Assembly (NCBI GenBank): GCA_024234875.1
Contig: JACKNM010000003.1
Location: 62,001-126,000 of the forward strand
Length of the DNA stretch: 64,000 bases
Source: Ectothiorhodospiraceae bacterium
GTDB taxonomy: Bacteria; Pseudomonadota; Gammaproteobacteria; HK1
Direction of reading: 5' to 3'
Within the stretch, counting starts at the first letter, position 1; every line of letters starts with the position of its first letter. Under the pieces are notes generated by a model that saw only the letters and a program-made list of their open reading frames with translations, was not told the DNA's origin and did not search any database. A program made the translations under genes and the position numbers. Of this stretch, positions 36,497-44,085 are shown piece by piece.

Positions 36497-37696
36497 TCAG
36501 GCCGCGCTCTCGCGCACCGTCGCGTCGGGCCGCGTCCACAGCTCCGGGCGCAGCGCGATGCCGAGGCCGGGCTCCTGCGGTGCGTGCACCACGCCGTTCT
36601 CGATCCGGGGCAGGCCGGTCACCACCTCCGGGTACCAGCCGTGGACGTAGGCGCGGACCGCCTCCTGGACCAGTGCGTTCGGCAGGTGCATGCACAGGTG
36701 CACGCTCGCCATCAGCGTGATCGGGCCGACGCAGTCGTGCGGCGTCGCCGGGAGATGGTAGGCCTCGGCCATGTAGCCGATCTTGCGCGCCTCGGAGAGC
36801 CCGCCGGTCCAGGTGACGTCGAGCATCGCGATGTCGGTCGCACCCTTGTCGAACATCTCGCGGAAGCCCCAGCGGGTGGACACCGTCTCGCTGGCGCAGA
36901 CCGGTGCCGGTGACTCGGCGCGGAAGCGCGCGAGGGTGTCGATGTTGTCCATCGGCACCGGATCCTCGATCCACACCGGGCGGATCTCCTCGAGCCCCTT
37001 GGCGATTCGCACCGCCGCCGGCAGGCTCCAGAGATTGTGCAACTCGCACGCGATCTCCATCGCGTCGCCGACCGCGTCGCGGATGGCGCGAAACGGGCCG
37101 AGGCCCTCGTCGAGCTGGGCGAGGCTGATGTACTGCCCGCCGCCGCCCTCGGCGAAACGATCGAAGGGCCAGATCTTCATCTGCGTATAGCCCTCCGCGA
37201 GCAGGCTGCGCGCGAGCGCGCCGGCGTCGTTCAGGAAGGCGTGCAGGTCCTCGTAGGGACGCTCGTTCGACGCGCCGCGCGCGGTGGCGTGGTAGCCGCC
37301 GCCGTGGCTGCCGGAGTAGGCGTAGCCGGCGCAGGTGTTGTAGACGCGGATGCGGTCGCGACAGCCGCCGCCGAGCGCCCGCCACACCGGCTCGTCGCGC
37401 GAGCGCGCGGTGACGTCCCACAGCGCCACATCGACCATCGACAGCGCACGGACCTCCATCGACTTGCCGAGCGTGAGGCGCGAGGCGCGGTGGATGCGGT
37501 TCCAGTGACCCTCGATGTCGCGTGGGTCGCGTCCGAGCAGCATCGGCGCGATGGTGTTGTGCAGGTGCGCCTCGACCGCCTCGGCGGTGTCGTAGGTCTC
37601 GCCGATGCCGATCACGCCCTCGTCGGTCGCGATCTCGACCACGCACCAGCGCGGGTAGGCGGCGAGGCGTAGCGTGCGCAGCCCGGTGATCTTCAT
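36497..37696 (-). CDS. Enolase-superfamily dehydratase/racemase (galactonate-dehydratase-like)
   Basis: This 399-residue enzyme of the mandelate racemase/muconate-lactonizing branch has an N-terminal capping domain and a C-terminal barrel. Probable metal ligands are the Glu in EIACELHNLW, the Glu in WIEDPVPMDN and the Glu in VCASETVSTRWG. The ELH spacing and the later TPHDCVGPITLMAS histidine resemble the acid/base pair of sugar-acid dehydratases (for example galactonate dehydratase). The strand with QMKIWPFDRF is the usual Lys-bearing strand but in altered form. It overlaps the HIBADH-like gene (ATGA at 37693-37696) as last gene of the minus-strand catabolic cluster. The exact sugar acid is not inferable. 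Confidence 0.88.
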   Translation of the reverse strand: MKITGLRTLRLAAYPRWCVVEIATDEGVIGIGETYDTAEAVEAHLHNTIAPMLLGRDPRDIEGHWNRIHRASRLTLGKSMEVRALSMVDVALWDVTARSRDEPVWRALGGGCRDRIRVYNTCAGYAYSGSHGGGYHATARGASNERPYEDLHAFLNDAGALARSLLAEGYTQMKIWPFDRFAEGGGGQYISLAQLDEGLGPFRAIRDAVGDAMEIACELHNLWSLPAAVRIAKGLEEIRPVWIEDPVPMDNIDTLARFRAESPAPVCASETVSTRWGFREMFDKGATDIAMLDVTWTGGLSEARKIGYMAEAYHLPATPHDCVGPITLMASVHLCMHLPNALVQEAVRAYVHGWYPEVVTGLPRIENGVVHAPQEPGLGIALRPELWTRPDATVRESAA

Positions 37697-38598
37697 CCGT
37701 CCTTCCTCGTGATGGCACTCGCCGGCACGCCGGCGTGCTCGCAGGCGACGGTGAGCATGCCGGAGACGTCGAGGTCGCCGTGGGTGCGGGCGGCGGCGTT
37801 GACCGCGGCCGCGGCGGCGGCCCCGGTCGGGATGTCGACACCGGCCTGAGCAGCCATGCTCACCGCGTGACGGAGATCCTTGGCCGACAGCCGGATCGCG
37901 AAGCCCGGGCTGGTGTCGCCGGCGAGGACCTTGGCCGGCCAGTACTGGGTGATGAAGCCGTTGGCGCCCAGCCCGCTGCCGAGGACGGCGAGCAACGCCT
38001 CGCGGTCGAGCCCCATCTTCAGCCCGAGCGCGACGACCTCCGCGCTCAGCTGGCAGGTCGACTGCGAGAGCAGGTTCATCACCAGCTTGGTGCGGATGCC
38101 GGTGCCGACCGGGCCGCAGTGCTGGATGGTGTCGCCGGTCGCCTCGAGCACCGGGCGGGCGCGTGCGAGGTCGGCGTCGGAGCCGCCGACCATGAACAGG
38201 AGGTTCCCGGTCTCGGCCTGGATGGGGCTGCGGCCCATCGCGGCGTCGAGGAATCCGAGACCACGCGCGGCCGCCGCCGCGGCGGCGCGGTCGGTGGTGG
38301 CGGGGGCGACCGTGCTGCACTCGACGAGCACGGTGCCCGCACGTGCGGCGGCGATGGCACCGCCGGCGCCGAGCAGGCAGGCCTCGACCTCCGGTGAGTC
38401 GGGGAGCACCGAGAGCAGCACGTCGGCGGTGGCGGCGATGGTGGGGATGTCCGCTCCGGTCTCGACGCCGGCGGCGGCCGAGCGGGCCAGCGCCTGCGGC
38501 ACGACGTCGGTGCCGAGCACCCTGAATCCCTTGCGTGCGAGACAACGCGCCATCGCGCCGCCCATGTTGCCGAGGCCGATGACGCCGACGGTGATCAT
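37693..38598 (-). CDS. 3-hydroxyisobutyrate dehydrogenase-family NAD(P) oxidoreductase
   Basis: This 301-residue beta-hydroxyacid dehydrogenase has a Rossmann start (VGVIGLGNMGGAMARCLARK), the substrate-binding STVAPATTDRAA-like segment and the catalytic Lys in GPVGTGIRTKLVMN (about residue 170). The family includes tartronate-semialdehyde reductases and 3-hydroxyisobutyrate dehydrogenases. In this cluster it would reduce or oxidise a C3-C6 hydroxy-acid intermediate next to a sugar-acid dehydratase and lactonase (inference). It is bracketed upstream by the repeat at 38633-38677 and overlaps the enolase-family gene by 4 bp. Confidence 0.92.
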   Translation of the reverse strand: MITVGVIGLGNMGGAMARCLARKGFRVLGTDVVPQALARSAAAGVETGADIPTIAATADVLLSVLPDSPEVEACLLGAGGAIAAARAGTVLVECSTVAPATTDRAAAAAAARGLGFLDAAMGRSPIQAETGNLLFMVGGSDADLARARPVLEATGDTIQHCGPVGTGIRTKLVMNLLSQSTCQLSAEVVALGLKMGLDREALLAVLGSGLGANGFITQYWPAKVLAGDTSPGFAIRLSAKDLRHAVSMAAQAGVDIPTGAAAAAAVNAAARTHGDLDVSGMLTVACEHAGVPASAITRKDG

Positions 38599-38632
38599 GG
38601 TGTGGGTTCCCCGTGGGTGACGTGGTGTACGA

Positions 38633-38677
38633 GGGGACAGGCACCGTCTGCGCGCGACGCAGCCGGAGCCAGTCCCC
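38633..38677. repeat. Imperfect palindromic repeat, copy B
   Basis: The 45-bp element has the same outer arms as copy A (GGGGACAGGCACC at 38633-38645 and GGAGCCAGTCCCC at 38665-38677), but a longer 19-nt centre that itself can fold (CTGCG with CGCAG). It sits in the 93-bp gap between the SMP-30 gene and the HIBADH-like gene, so the two copies bracket exactly the HIBADH-like/enolase-family gene pair. Confidence 0.85.
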
Positions 38678-38691
38678 GGGGCGTGCCGCGT

Positions 38692-39672
38692 TCAGCCGCC
38701 GGGTACGCCCTGGGTGTTCACGTACAGCGCGTAGAGCGACTGGCTCGCAGCCATGAACAGCCGGTTGCGCTGGCGGCCGCCGAAGCAGAGATTCGCGCAG
38801 CGCTCGGGCAGCGAGATGCGTCCGATGTGGGTGCCGTCGGGCGCGAACACGAACACGCCGTCGAGCGCGGCGTCACCCATTCCCCAGCCGCACCACAGAT
38901 TGCCGTCGACGTCGCAGCGCATGCCGTCCGGCGTGCCGTGCGGGCCGGCGTCGATCAGGACCCGCTTCGCCGACAGCGTGCGCCCGTCCGGCTCGACGTC
39001 GTAGGCGAGGATCTTGCGGTGGGGCACGCCGCGCGACTCGACCAGATAGAAAGTGCGCTCGTCGGGAGAGAAGCACAACCCGTTCGGGCCGAGCACCCCT
39101 TCGGCCACCACCGACACCTCGCCGGTCTCGCCGTCCACGCGGTAGACGTTCTGCTCGAGCTCGGGCTCCGCCTTGTAGCCCTCGTAGTAGCCGAGGAGGC
39201 CGAAAATCGGGTCGGTGAACCAGATCGAGCCGTCGGACTTCACCACCACGTCGTTCGGGGAGTTGAGCCGCTTGCCCTGCCAGCCGTCCATCAGGACCGT
39301 GATCGAGCCGTCGTACTCGGTGCGGGTGACCCGTCGCGCGCCGTGCTCGCAGGTCACCAACCGGCCCTGGCGGTCACGGGTGTGCCCGTTGGCGAAGTCC
39401 GAGGGCCGCCGGTAGACACTGGTGCGCCCGGTCTCCTCGTCCCAGCGCAGGATGCGGTTGTTGGGGATGTCGCTCCACAGCAGATAGCGGCCGTCACCGA
39501 ACCACACCGGGCCCTCGGCCCAACGGCAGCCGGTGAACAGACGCTCCACCGCCGCGAGCTTGATCCAGTACTTCTCGAAGCGCGGATCGAGCGCCTCGAT
39601 CGCCGGATCGGGGTAGCGCGGGTGCTCGCGCCAGCCGGCGGTGGTCGGGGTGGTGGCGTCGAGATTGCTCAT
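38692..39672 (-). CDS. SMP-30/gluconolactonase-like lactonase
   Basis: This 326-residue six-bladed propeller of the SMP-30/Gre family has the expected divalent-metal ligands: Glu in CRWAEGPVWF (about residue 54), Asn in RLNSPNDVVVKSDGS and Asp in GTPDGMRCDVDGNLW. Lactonase activity on a sugar lactone is the family norm; a cytoplasmic location is expected since no signal peptide is present. It lies 44 bp after the SAF-domain oxidoreductase gene, upstream of repeat copy B. It would link a dehydrogenase that makes the lactone and the dehydratase that consumes the acid. Confidence 0.9.
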   Translation of the reverse strand: MSNLDATTPTTAGWREHPRYPDPAIEALDPRFEKYWIKLAAVERLFTGCRWAEGPVWFGDGRYLLWSDIPNNRILRWDEETGRTSVYRRPSDFANGHTRDRQGRLVTCEHGARRVTRTEYDGSITVLMDGWQGKRLNSPNDVVVKSDGSIWFTDPIFGLLGYYEGYKAEPELEQNVYRVDGETGEVSVVAEGVLGPNGLCFSPDERTFYLVESRGVPHRKILAYDVEPDGRTLSAKRVLIDAGPHGTPDGMRCDVDGNLWCGWGMGDAALDGVFVFAPDGTHIGRISLPERCANLCFGGRQRNRLFMAASQSLYALYVNTQGVPGG

Positions 39673-39716
39673 GTTGTCGCCCCTTGGCTCGCGTTGGACG
39701 ATGACCTCGCCCGGGC

Positions 39717-41042
39717 TCAGGCCGCGTTCTCGAGCTCGGCTCGGAACAGCGCCTCCATGTCGCGGCGCGCGCGCAGCGCCTCGGACTCCGCGCCGGCGTC
39801 GACGTCGGCCCAGCGCACCGGCTGACCCGCCGCCACCGGGCGGTTGAGCTTGATGCCGTGGGCGAGGCCGATGGGCACGCCGCCCATGGCCAGGCTCGCG
39901 CTGGCCGGTGCGAGCTTGCCCCACACGGTGAAGCCGCCCTCGCCGTCGAGGGTCTCGCCGACGGCGAGATCGCGCTTCGCGGTGGCGACCACGTCGGCGC
40001 GGAAGCTCTCGGTGGCGCCGGTCGCCTCGCCGCGCAGCACCGCGTTCAGCACCGACACGTTCAGCTCGAGGCCGATCAGGTGGTAGGGCTTGAACATCGC
40101 CGCGTAGCGCCCGCTGGCGTCGGTCACCAGCCCGTACTGGCGGAAGCACTGGGCGGCGTAGTCGTTCGGCGCCTCCAGCACCACGTAAACGCCCCAGCGC
40201 AGATCCTTGAACACCGCACGCCCGTCGCGCTCGTCGGAGGACACCACCTCGACCTGGCCCTTGTGGTGGAGCTGGCCGCCGACCTCGCGCGGGCGCAGCA
40301 CGCGCGGCAGATCGTCGGTGCCGCAGGGTGGGAAGGCGAGGCCGTCGGGTGCCGGGGTGAGGCCGGTGGCATTGGCGATGGCCGCCATCTCGATCCCGCT
40401 CTTGGTGCCGTCCAGGAACGAGTTGAACATCTGCGAGTTCATGCCCGCGGCGCGGGCCTGCTCGGCGGTGAGCCCGTAGTGGTCCCACACCGTGTCGGGG
40501 GTCGAGGCGTGGAAGTGGGGCCGGTACTTGGTGCCCTTGCCGGCGGCGACCACGTCGAAGCCGCAGCTCCGCGCCCAGTCGACCAGCTCGCAGGTGAGCG
40601 CTGGCTGGTCGCCGTAGGCCATCGAGTAGACGACCCCGGCGCTCGCCGCCTCGCGCGCGAGCAGCGGCCCGACCAGCACGTCGGCCTCCACGTTCACCAT
40701 CACCACGTGCTTGCCGTGGGCGAAGGACGCGCGGGCGTGACGAATGCCGGCCGCCGGGTGCCCGGTGACCTCGAGCACGACCTCCACCGCATCGTCGGCG
40801 GCGAGCCGCTCGCCGTCGTCCACGAAGCGGGTGGCGGCGATGCGTTCCTCGCTCCAGCCGACGTTGCGGCACGCGGCGCGCGCGCGGTCGGGGTCGAGGT
40901 CGGCGATCATCGCCACCTCGACGCCGGGGGTGGTCGGGATCTGCGACAGGAACATCGACCCGAACTTGCCGGCGCCGACGAGTCCGACACGGATGGGGCC
41001 GGCGCGCTCGACGCGCTCGGCCAACAGCTTCTGCAGCGACAT
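39717..41042 (-). CDS. NAD(P)-dependent oxidoreductase with SAF domain (homoserine-dehydrogenase-like)
   Basis: This 441-residue protein has an N-terminal Rossmann domain (IRVGLVGAGKFGSMFLSQI), a middle domain with the conserved AAGKGTKYRPHFHASTPDT and MNSQMFNSFLDGTKSGIEM segments, and a C-terminal SAF-type domain (ATAKRDLAVGETLDGEGGFTV) like those of antifreeze/flagellar P-ring and altronate dehydratase proteins. This combination is common in carbohydrate and branched-sugar catabolic clusters and is usually annotated as a Gfo/Idh-type or SAF-domain oxidoreductase of unknown substrate. The ATG at 41040-41042 is preferred to a longer frame. It follows the phytanoyl-CoA dioxygenase gene by 4 bp. 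Confidence 0.88.
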   Translation of the reverse strand: MSLQKLLAERVERAGPIRVGLVGAGKFGSMFLSQIPTTPGVEVAMIADLDPDRARAACRNVGWSEERIAATRFVDDGERLAADDAVEVVLEVTGHPAAGIRHARASFAHGKHVVMVNVEADVLVGPLLAREAASAGVVYSMAYGDQPALTCELVDWARSCGFDVVAAGKGTKYRPHFHASTPDTVWDHYGLTAEQARAAGMNSQMFNSFLDGTKSGIEMAAIANATGLTPAPDGLAFPPCGTDDLPRVLRPREVGGQLHHKGQVEVVSSDERDGRAVFKDLRWGVYVVLEAPNDYAAQCFRQYGLVTDASGRYAAMFKPYHLIGLELNVSVLNAVLRGEATGATESFRADVVATAKRDLAVGETLDGEGGFTVWGKLAPASASLAMGGVPIGLAHGIKLNRPVAAGQPVRWADVDAGAESEALRARRDMEALFRAELENAA

Positions 41043-41046
41043 GACC

Positions 41047-41838
41047 CTAGGCCGCCCGCTCGCGCGCGAGCTCGAGCAGACAGTCGTCGGCAAGCGGGGT
41101 GATCGGGGTGAAGTCACGGTGTGCGATCCACTCCGCGCGCTTGAAGCGCCGGATGTGGTTGTCCACGTGACACAGGCTCAGGTACACGATGGTGCGTCCG
41201 AACGGGCTGATGTTCGGCGGGCTCGCGTGGACCAGATTGCCGTGGAACATCAGCACCCCGCCGGCCACGCCGGTGGGCGCGACGAGACCGCCTTCCTCGG
41301 CCAGCCGGGTGACCGTCTCGCGGTCGAGGGTCCACAGCGGGTAGCTGGTGGTCTCCAGGTCGTGCCCGGCCTTCTGCACGCCGGCCTTGTGGCTCTTGGG
41401 AATGAAGATGAGCGGGCCGTTGGCGGCGCTGACCTCGTCGACGAAGACCGCGATGTTCATCGCCCGCGGCTCCGGCATGTCGTCGTCGCGCTGCCAGGTG
41501 CCGTAGTCCTGGTGCCACTGCCAGACCTCACCGTCGAAGGCGGCCTTGGCGTTGACCTTGTACTGGTGCATGTAGACCGGGCCGTCGAGGAGCTGCATCA
41601 CCGGCTCGACGAGGCGCGGATGGGCACCCAGGCGGCGAAAGGCCTCGTTGTAGAGGTGGGCGGCGAAGGCGGTGCGCGGGGCGCCGCTCGACTCGCGCCA
41701 GACCTCGGGACGGTCCATCGCGTAGACGGTGCCCGCCGCCTCCTGCAGCACCCCGACCTCCGCGGGTGAGAAGCAGCCGGGCAGGAACAGGTAGCCCTCG
41801 TCCTGGAACTGCCGGATCTGGTCGTCGCTGAGCTTCAT
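41047..41838 (-). CDS. Phytanoyl-CoA dioxygenase-family Fe(II)/2-oxoglutarate oxygenase
   Basis: This 263-residue protein is a non-haem iron, 2-oxoglutarate-dependent oxygenase of the PhyH family. The Fe ligands are the His and Asp of WQWHQDYGTWQ and the distal His of GNLVHASPPN; an Arg in FGRTIVYLS likely binds 2-oxoglutarate. PhyH proteins in bacterial catabolic operons hydroxylate varied small substrates. It is the first gene of the tight minus-strand cluster, followed after 4 bp by the SAF-domain oxidoreductase; the aminotransferase gene ends 89 bp upstream. Confidence 0.9.
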   Translation of the reverse strand: MKLSDDQIRQFQDEGYLFLPGCFSPAEVGVLQEAAGTVYAMDRPEVWRESSGAPRTAFAAHLYNEAFRRLGAHPRLVEPVMQLLDGPVYMHQYKVNAKAAFDGEVWQWHQDYGTWQRDDDMPEPRAMNIAVFVDEVSAANGPLIFIPKSHKAGVQKAGHDLETTSYPLWTLDRETVTRLAEEGGLVAPTGVAGGVLMFHGNLVHASPPNISPFGRTIVYLSLCHVDNHIRRFKRAEWIAHRDFTPITPLADDCLLELARERAA

Positions 41839-41927
41839 GTGAGCACCCTCTGTCGGGACGCCGGCGAGCGGTCACCGGCGGGCGACGTAGCGTAGCAGAA
41901 GGGCGCCGGCGCGGCCCCGGATGGGTA

Positions 41928-43226
41928 CTAGGTCGCCGGGCCGCGCGCCACGCACTCGGTGATTGCCTGGTCGAGGATCGCGATCGCGGTGTCGATCTCG
42001 TCCCGAGTGACGGTGAGCGGAGGCGCGATGCGGAAGATGTTCGCGACCTGCCGCCGGCTGATGTTGAGGCTCGCGCCGAGCTCGAGCGAGCGCTGGGCGA
42101 CGGCGAGGCCGAGCTCGCGGGCGGGGCGCTTGCTCTGACGGTCCTCGACCAGCTCGACGCCGAGCAGGAGCCCGCGCCCGCGGACGTCGCCGATGCACTC
42201 GTGGCGTTGCTGGAGATCGCGCAAGCGGTCCTTCATGTACGCGCCGAGCTCGCGTGCGCGCTCGTGCAGCCGGTCGCGCACCACGATCTCGACCACCTTG
42301 CGCCCGACCGCGGCCGGCACCGGGTCGGCGGCGTGGGTGGTGTAGAAGAGATAGCCGCGCTCGACGCAAGCCTCCTCGATCTCGGCCGAGGTGATGCTCG
42401 CCGAGAGCGGCAGCCCCGCGCCGAGGGTCTTCGACAGATTGAGGATGTCCGGCACCACGCCGTCGCGCTCGCACGCGAACAAGGTGCCGGTGCGGCCCAT
42501 GCCGGTCTGGGCCTCGTCGAGGATGAGCAGCATGCCGCGCTCGCGGCACTTCGCCTGCAGCGCCGCCAGATAGCCCTCCGGCAGCTCGACGATGCCGCCG
42601 GAGCTCAGCACCGGCTCGGCGATCACCGCCGCGAGCTGGCCGACCGACTGGCGGTCGATCAGATCGAAGCCGAAGTCGAGCTCGGCGCGCCAGTCGTGGT
42701 GACCGTCGGTCACGAACGGCGAGCGGTAGGGGTCGGGGGTCGGCAGCACCAGCGCCCCGGGAAGCCCCGGGCCGTGGCCGCGCCGCCCGCCGGAGTAGGT
42801 GGCCGATGCCGCGCCGCCGGTCACCCCGTGCCAGGCGCGATCGAAGGCGACGATCTCGAATCCGCCGGTGACCGTCTTCGCCATGCGCAGCGCCGCCTCG
42901 TTCGACTCGCCGCCGGTGCTCAGCGGCAACACCTTGGTCAGCGGGTCCGGGACGATGGCGGCCAGCGCCTCGGAGAAGGCGAGGACGTCGTCGGTGAGGA
43001 AGCTGCTGTGCACGTGGTCGAGTCGCCCCACCGCCTCGCGCGCCGCGGCCACGATCTCGGGGTGGGAGTGGCCGAGGATGCTGCTCATCTGGCCCGACGT
43101 GAAGTCGAGGATCGCGCGCCCGTCGCGGTCGTAGACGTAGGAGCCGCTCGCGCGCGCGATCACGGTGTCGGCGAAGTCCCCGCTGCCGTAGCGGAAGACG
43201 TGGTGGGCGGGACCTGGTTGCGTCAC
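41928..43226 (-). CDS. Class III PLP-dependent aminotransferase (dialkylglycine-decarboxylase-like)
   Basis: This 432-residue aminotransferase starts FRYGSGDFADTVIARASGSY, has ILDFTSGQMSSILGHSHPE, STGGESNEAALRMAK and LLILDEAQTGMGRTG, and carries the PLP lysine in LNLSKTLGAGLPLSA (about residue 265). The GQMSSILGHSHPE and SGGQ-like region is typical of the 2,2-dialkylglycine decarboxylase/aminotransferase subgroup. It is the most upstream minus-strand gene of the catabolic cluster (89 bp before the dioxygenase), and may be co-transcribed. It is the second class III aminotransferase of the region. The 254-bp upstream gap faces the double-glycine peptide genes. Confidence 0.92.
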   Translation of the reverse strand: MTQPGPAHHVFRYGSGDFADTVIARASGSYVYDRDGRAILDFTSGQMSSILGHSHPEIVAAAREAVGRLDHVHSSFLTDDVLAFSEALAAIVPDPLTKVLPLSTGGESNEAALRMAKTVTGGFEIVAFDRAWHGVTGGAASATYSGGRRGHGPGLPGALVLPTPDPYRSPFVTDGHHDWRAELDFGFDLIDRQSVGQLAAVIAEPVLSSGGIVELPEGYLAALQAKCRERGMLLILDEAQTGMGRTGTLFACERDGVVPDILNLSKTLGAGLPLSASITSAEIEEACVERGYLFYTTHAADPVPAAVGRKVVEIVVRDRLHERARELGAYMKDRLRDLQQRHECIGDVRGRGLLLGVELVEDRQSKRPARELGLAVAQRSLELGASLNISRRQVANIFRIAPPLTVTRDEIDTAIAILDQAITECVARGPAT

Positions 43227-43401
43227 GGGAGCGCCTCGCGGTCACGTCCGGGAGCGGACGGGCCATTGTGTTGCGAGCGACCGGGTGGGGGGAAGCCCCG
43301 TCGCGCGACAGCCGCCACGGGCCGGGCGCGCGCCGATTCTGCGAGCCAGGTCACGCCGGCGATGCGCGAACTGTCGAGAACGTCACCGATGGTCCGGGGG
43401 T

Positions 43402-43438
43402 GGTCGCGAGAATGGCAATCAGGTCGCGCGTCGCGACC
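43402..43438. promoter_or_regulatory. Nested GGTCGCG inverted repeats ahead of the peptide genes
   Basis: The sequence has GGTCGCGA at 43402-43409, GGTCGCG at 43422-43428 and TCGCGACC at 43431-43438. The last two form a 7-bp palindrome with a 3-nt centre, and the first pairs with the third over 8 bp. It ends 42 bp before the first peptide gene. This may be an operator or 5'-UTR hairpin; function is inferred. Confidence 0.4.
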
Positions 43439-43480
43439 GACCGGCGTGCGCCAGCCGTGGTGGCGCGAGGAGGATCGGAC

Positions 43481-43675
43481 ATGGACACCCACGACCTGAC
43501 GCCCGAGCCTGGTGTCGACGAGCTCGACCTGGAGACGTTGGAGGCGGCGAGTGGCGGCACCGCCGTTGCCGGCGCCCAGAGCGTGACGGCGAGCGCCGAT
43601 GCACGCGCGCGCTACCGCGACGCGGTGGTCGGCCAGTGCGTGTGCCACCCCGGCTGGTCCGGCGATTCGAAGTGA
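43481..43675 (+). CDS. Double-glycine-leader peptide precursor 1
   Basis: This 64-residue peptide has a 26-residue acidic leader ending LDLETLEAASGG. Leu at -12 and -7 relative to the cleavage site and the Gly-Gly pair match the leader recognised by C39-type peptidase exporters. The predicted core (38 residues) begins TAVAGAQ and contains two Cys (CVC) followed by HPGWSG at the C-terminal end. GAGGAGG at 43467-43473 gives an ideal ribosome-binding site for the ATG at 43481. The second precursor gene starts 18 bp downstream. No C39 transporter, radical SAM, YcaO or lanthipeptide enzyme is in the window, so export and any maturation must come from elsewhere. Whether it is a bacteriocin, signal or RiPP is open. 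Confidence 0.72.
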   Translation: MDTHDLTPEPGVDELDLETLEAASGGTAVAGAQSVTASADARARYRDAVVGQCVCHPGWSGDSK

Positions 43676-43693
43676 GACGGAGGGACGACCGAG

Positions 43694-43903
43694 ATGAACG
43701 AGAAGACCGCGCCCCGCTCTGGCCTCGATGATTCGGACGCACTCGATCTGAATGCGCTCGACCAGGTCAGCGGCGGATTCAACCCGCAGCCCGAGCCGCC
43801 ACCGTCCTCCACCGCGGCGGTGGAGTGGGTGAAGCCCTGCCCGTCACACGTGGTGACCGCTCTCGACTCGGAGCGCGCCACGATTCTTCCACGCGCGCGC
43901 TGA
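43694..43903 (+). CDS. Double-glycine-leader peptide precursor 2 with NPQPEPPP core motif
   Basis: This 69-residue peptide has a 28-residue leader ending LDLNALDQVSGG, which follows the double-glycine pattern closely (Leu -12, Leu -7, Val -4, Gly -2, Gly -1) and resembles the leader of precursor 1. The 41-residue core starts FNPQPEPPP directly after the Gly-Gly, then continues SSTAAVEWVKPCPSHVV and a more basic tail; it has one Cys. Its ribosome-binding site CGGAGGG is at 43678-43684. The two leaders are related but the cores are not, as in multi-peptide bacteriocin or RiPP loci. The neighbouring threonine synthase (convergent) and ChrA appear unrelated. Confidence 0.7.
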   Translation: MNEKTAPRSGLDDSDALDLNALDQVSGGFNPQPEPPPSSTAAVEWVKPCPSHVVTALDSERATILPRAR

Positions 43904-44004
43904 GTCGACGCAAGAGAGAAGTCACCGTGGCCCGTGCGCGTGGAGGCGATATACGTCCTCGCTTGCAGCCCCGGAGCACACGGTGACGGTGCGGGAGATT
44001 GCGC

Positions 44005-44038
44005 CCGCTCGGCCGCGCCGTCCAGCGCGGCCGAGCGG
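44005..44038. terminator. Strong hairpin between peptide genes and thrC
   Basis: A perfect 13-bp stem (44005-44017, CCGCTCGGCCGCG, with 44026-44038) encloses an 8-nt loop in the 181-bp space between the convergent peptide and threonine synthase genes. No T-run follows on either strand, so it is a terminator-like element rather than a canonical rho-independent terminator; it could stop both transcripts or protect 3' ends. Confidence 0.55.
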
Positions 44039-44085
44039 AACTGTGATCGAGTCGCGGATCGGCCCGTCGCGGGGTGCGGGGCGGC

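Noticed and set aside
39641..39847. Short plus-strand frame between the SMP-30 and SAF genes
   Set aside because: It overlaps the 3' end of the SAF gene and the intergenic space, is Arg/Pro-rich and has no ribosome-binding site.
43268..43480. Upstream extension of peptide precursor 1
   Set aside because: The frame is open to 43268, but the strong GAGGAGG directly before 43481 and the leader-like start at that ATG favour the short peptide.
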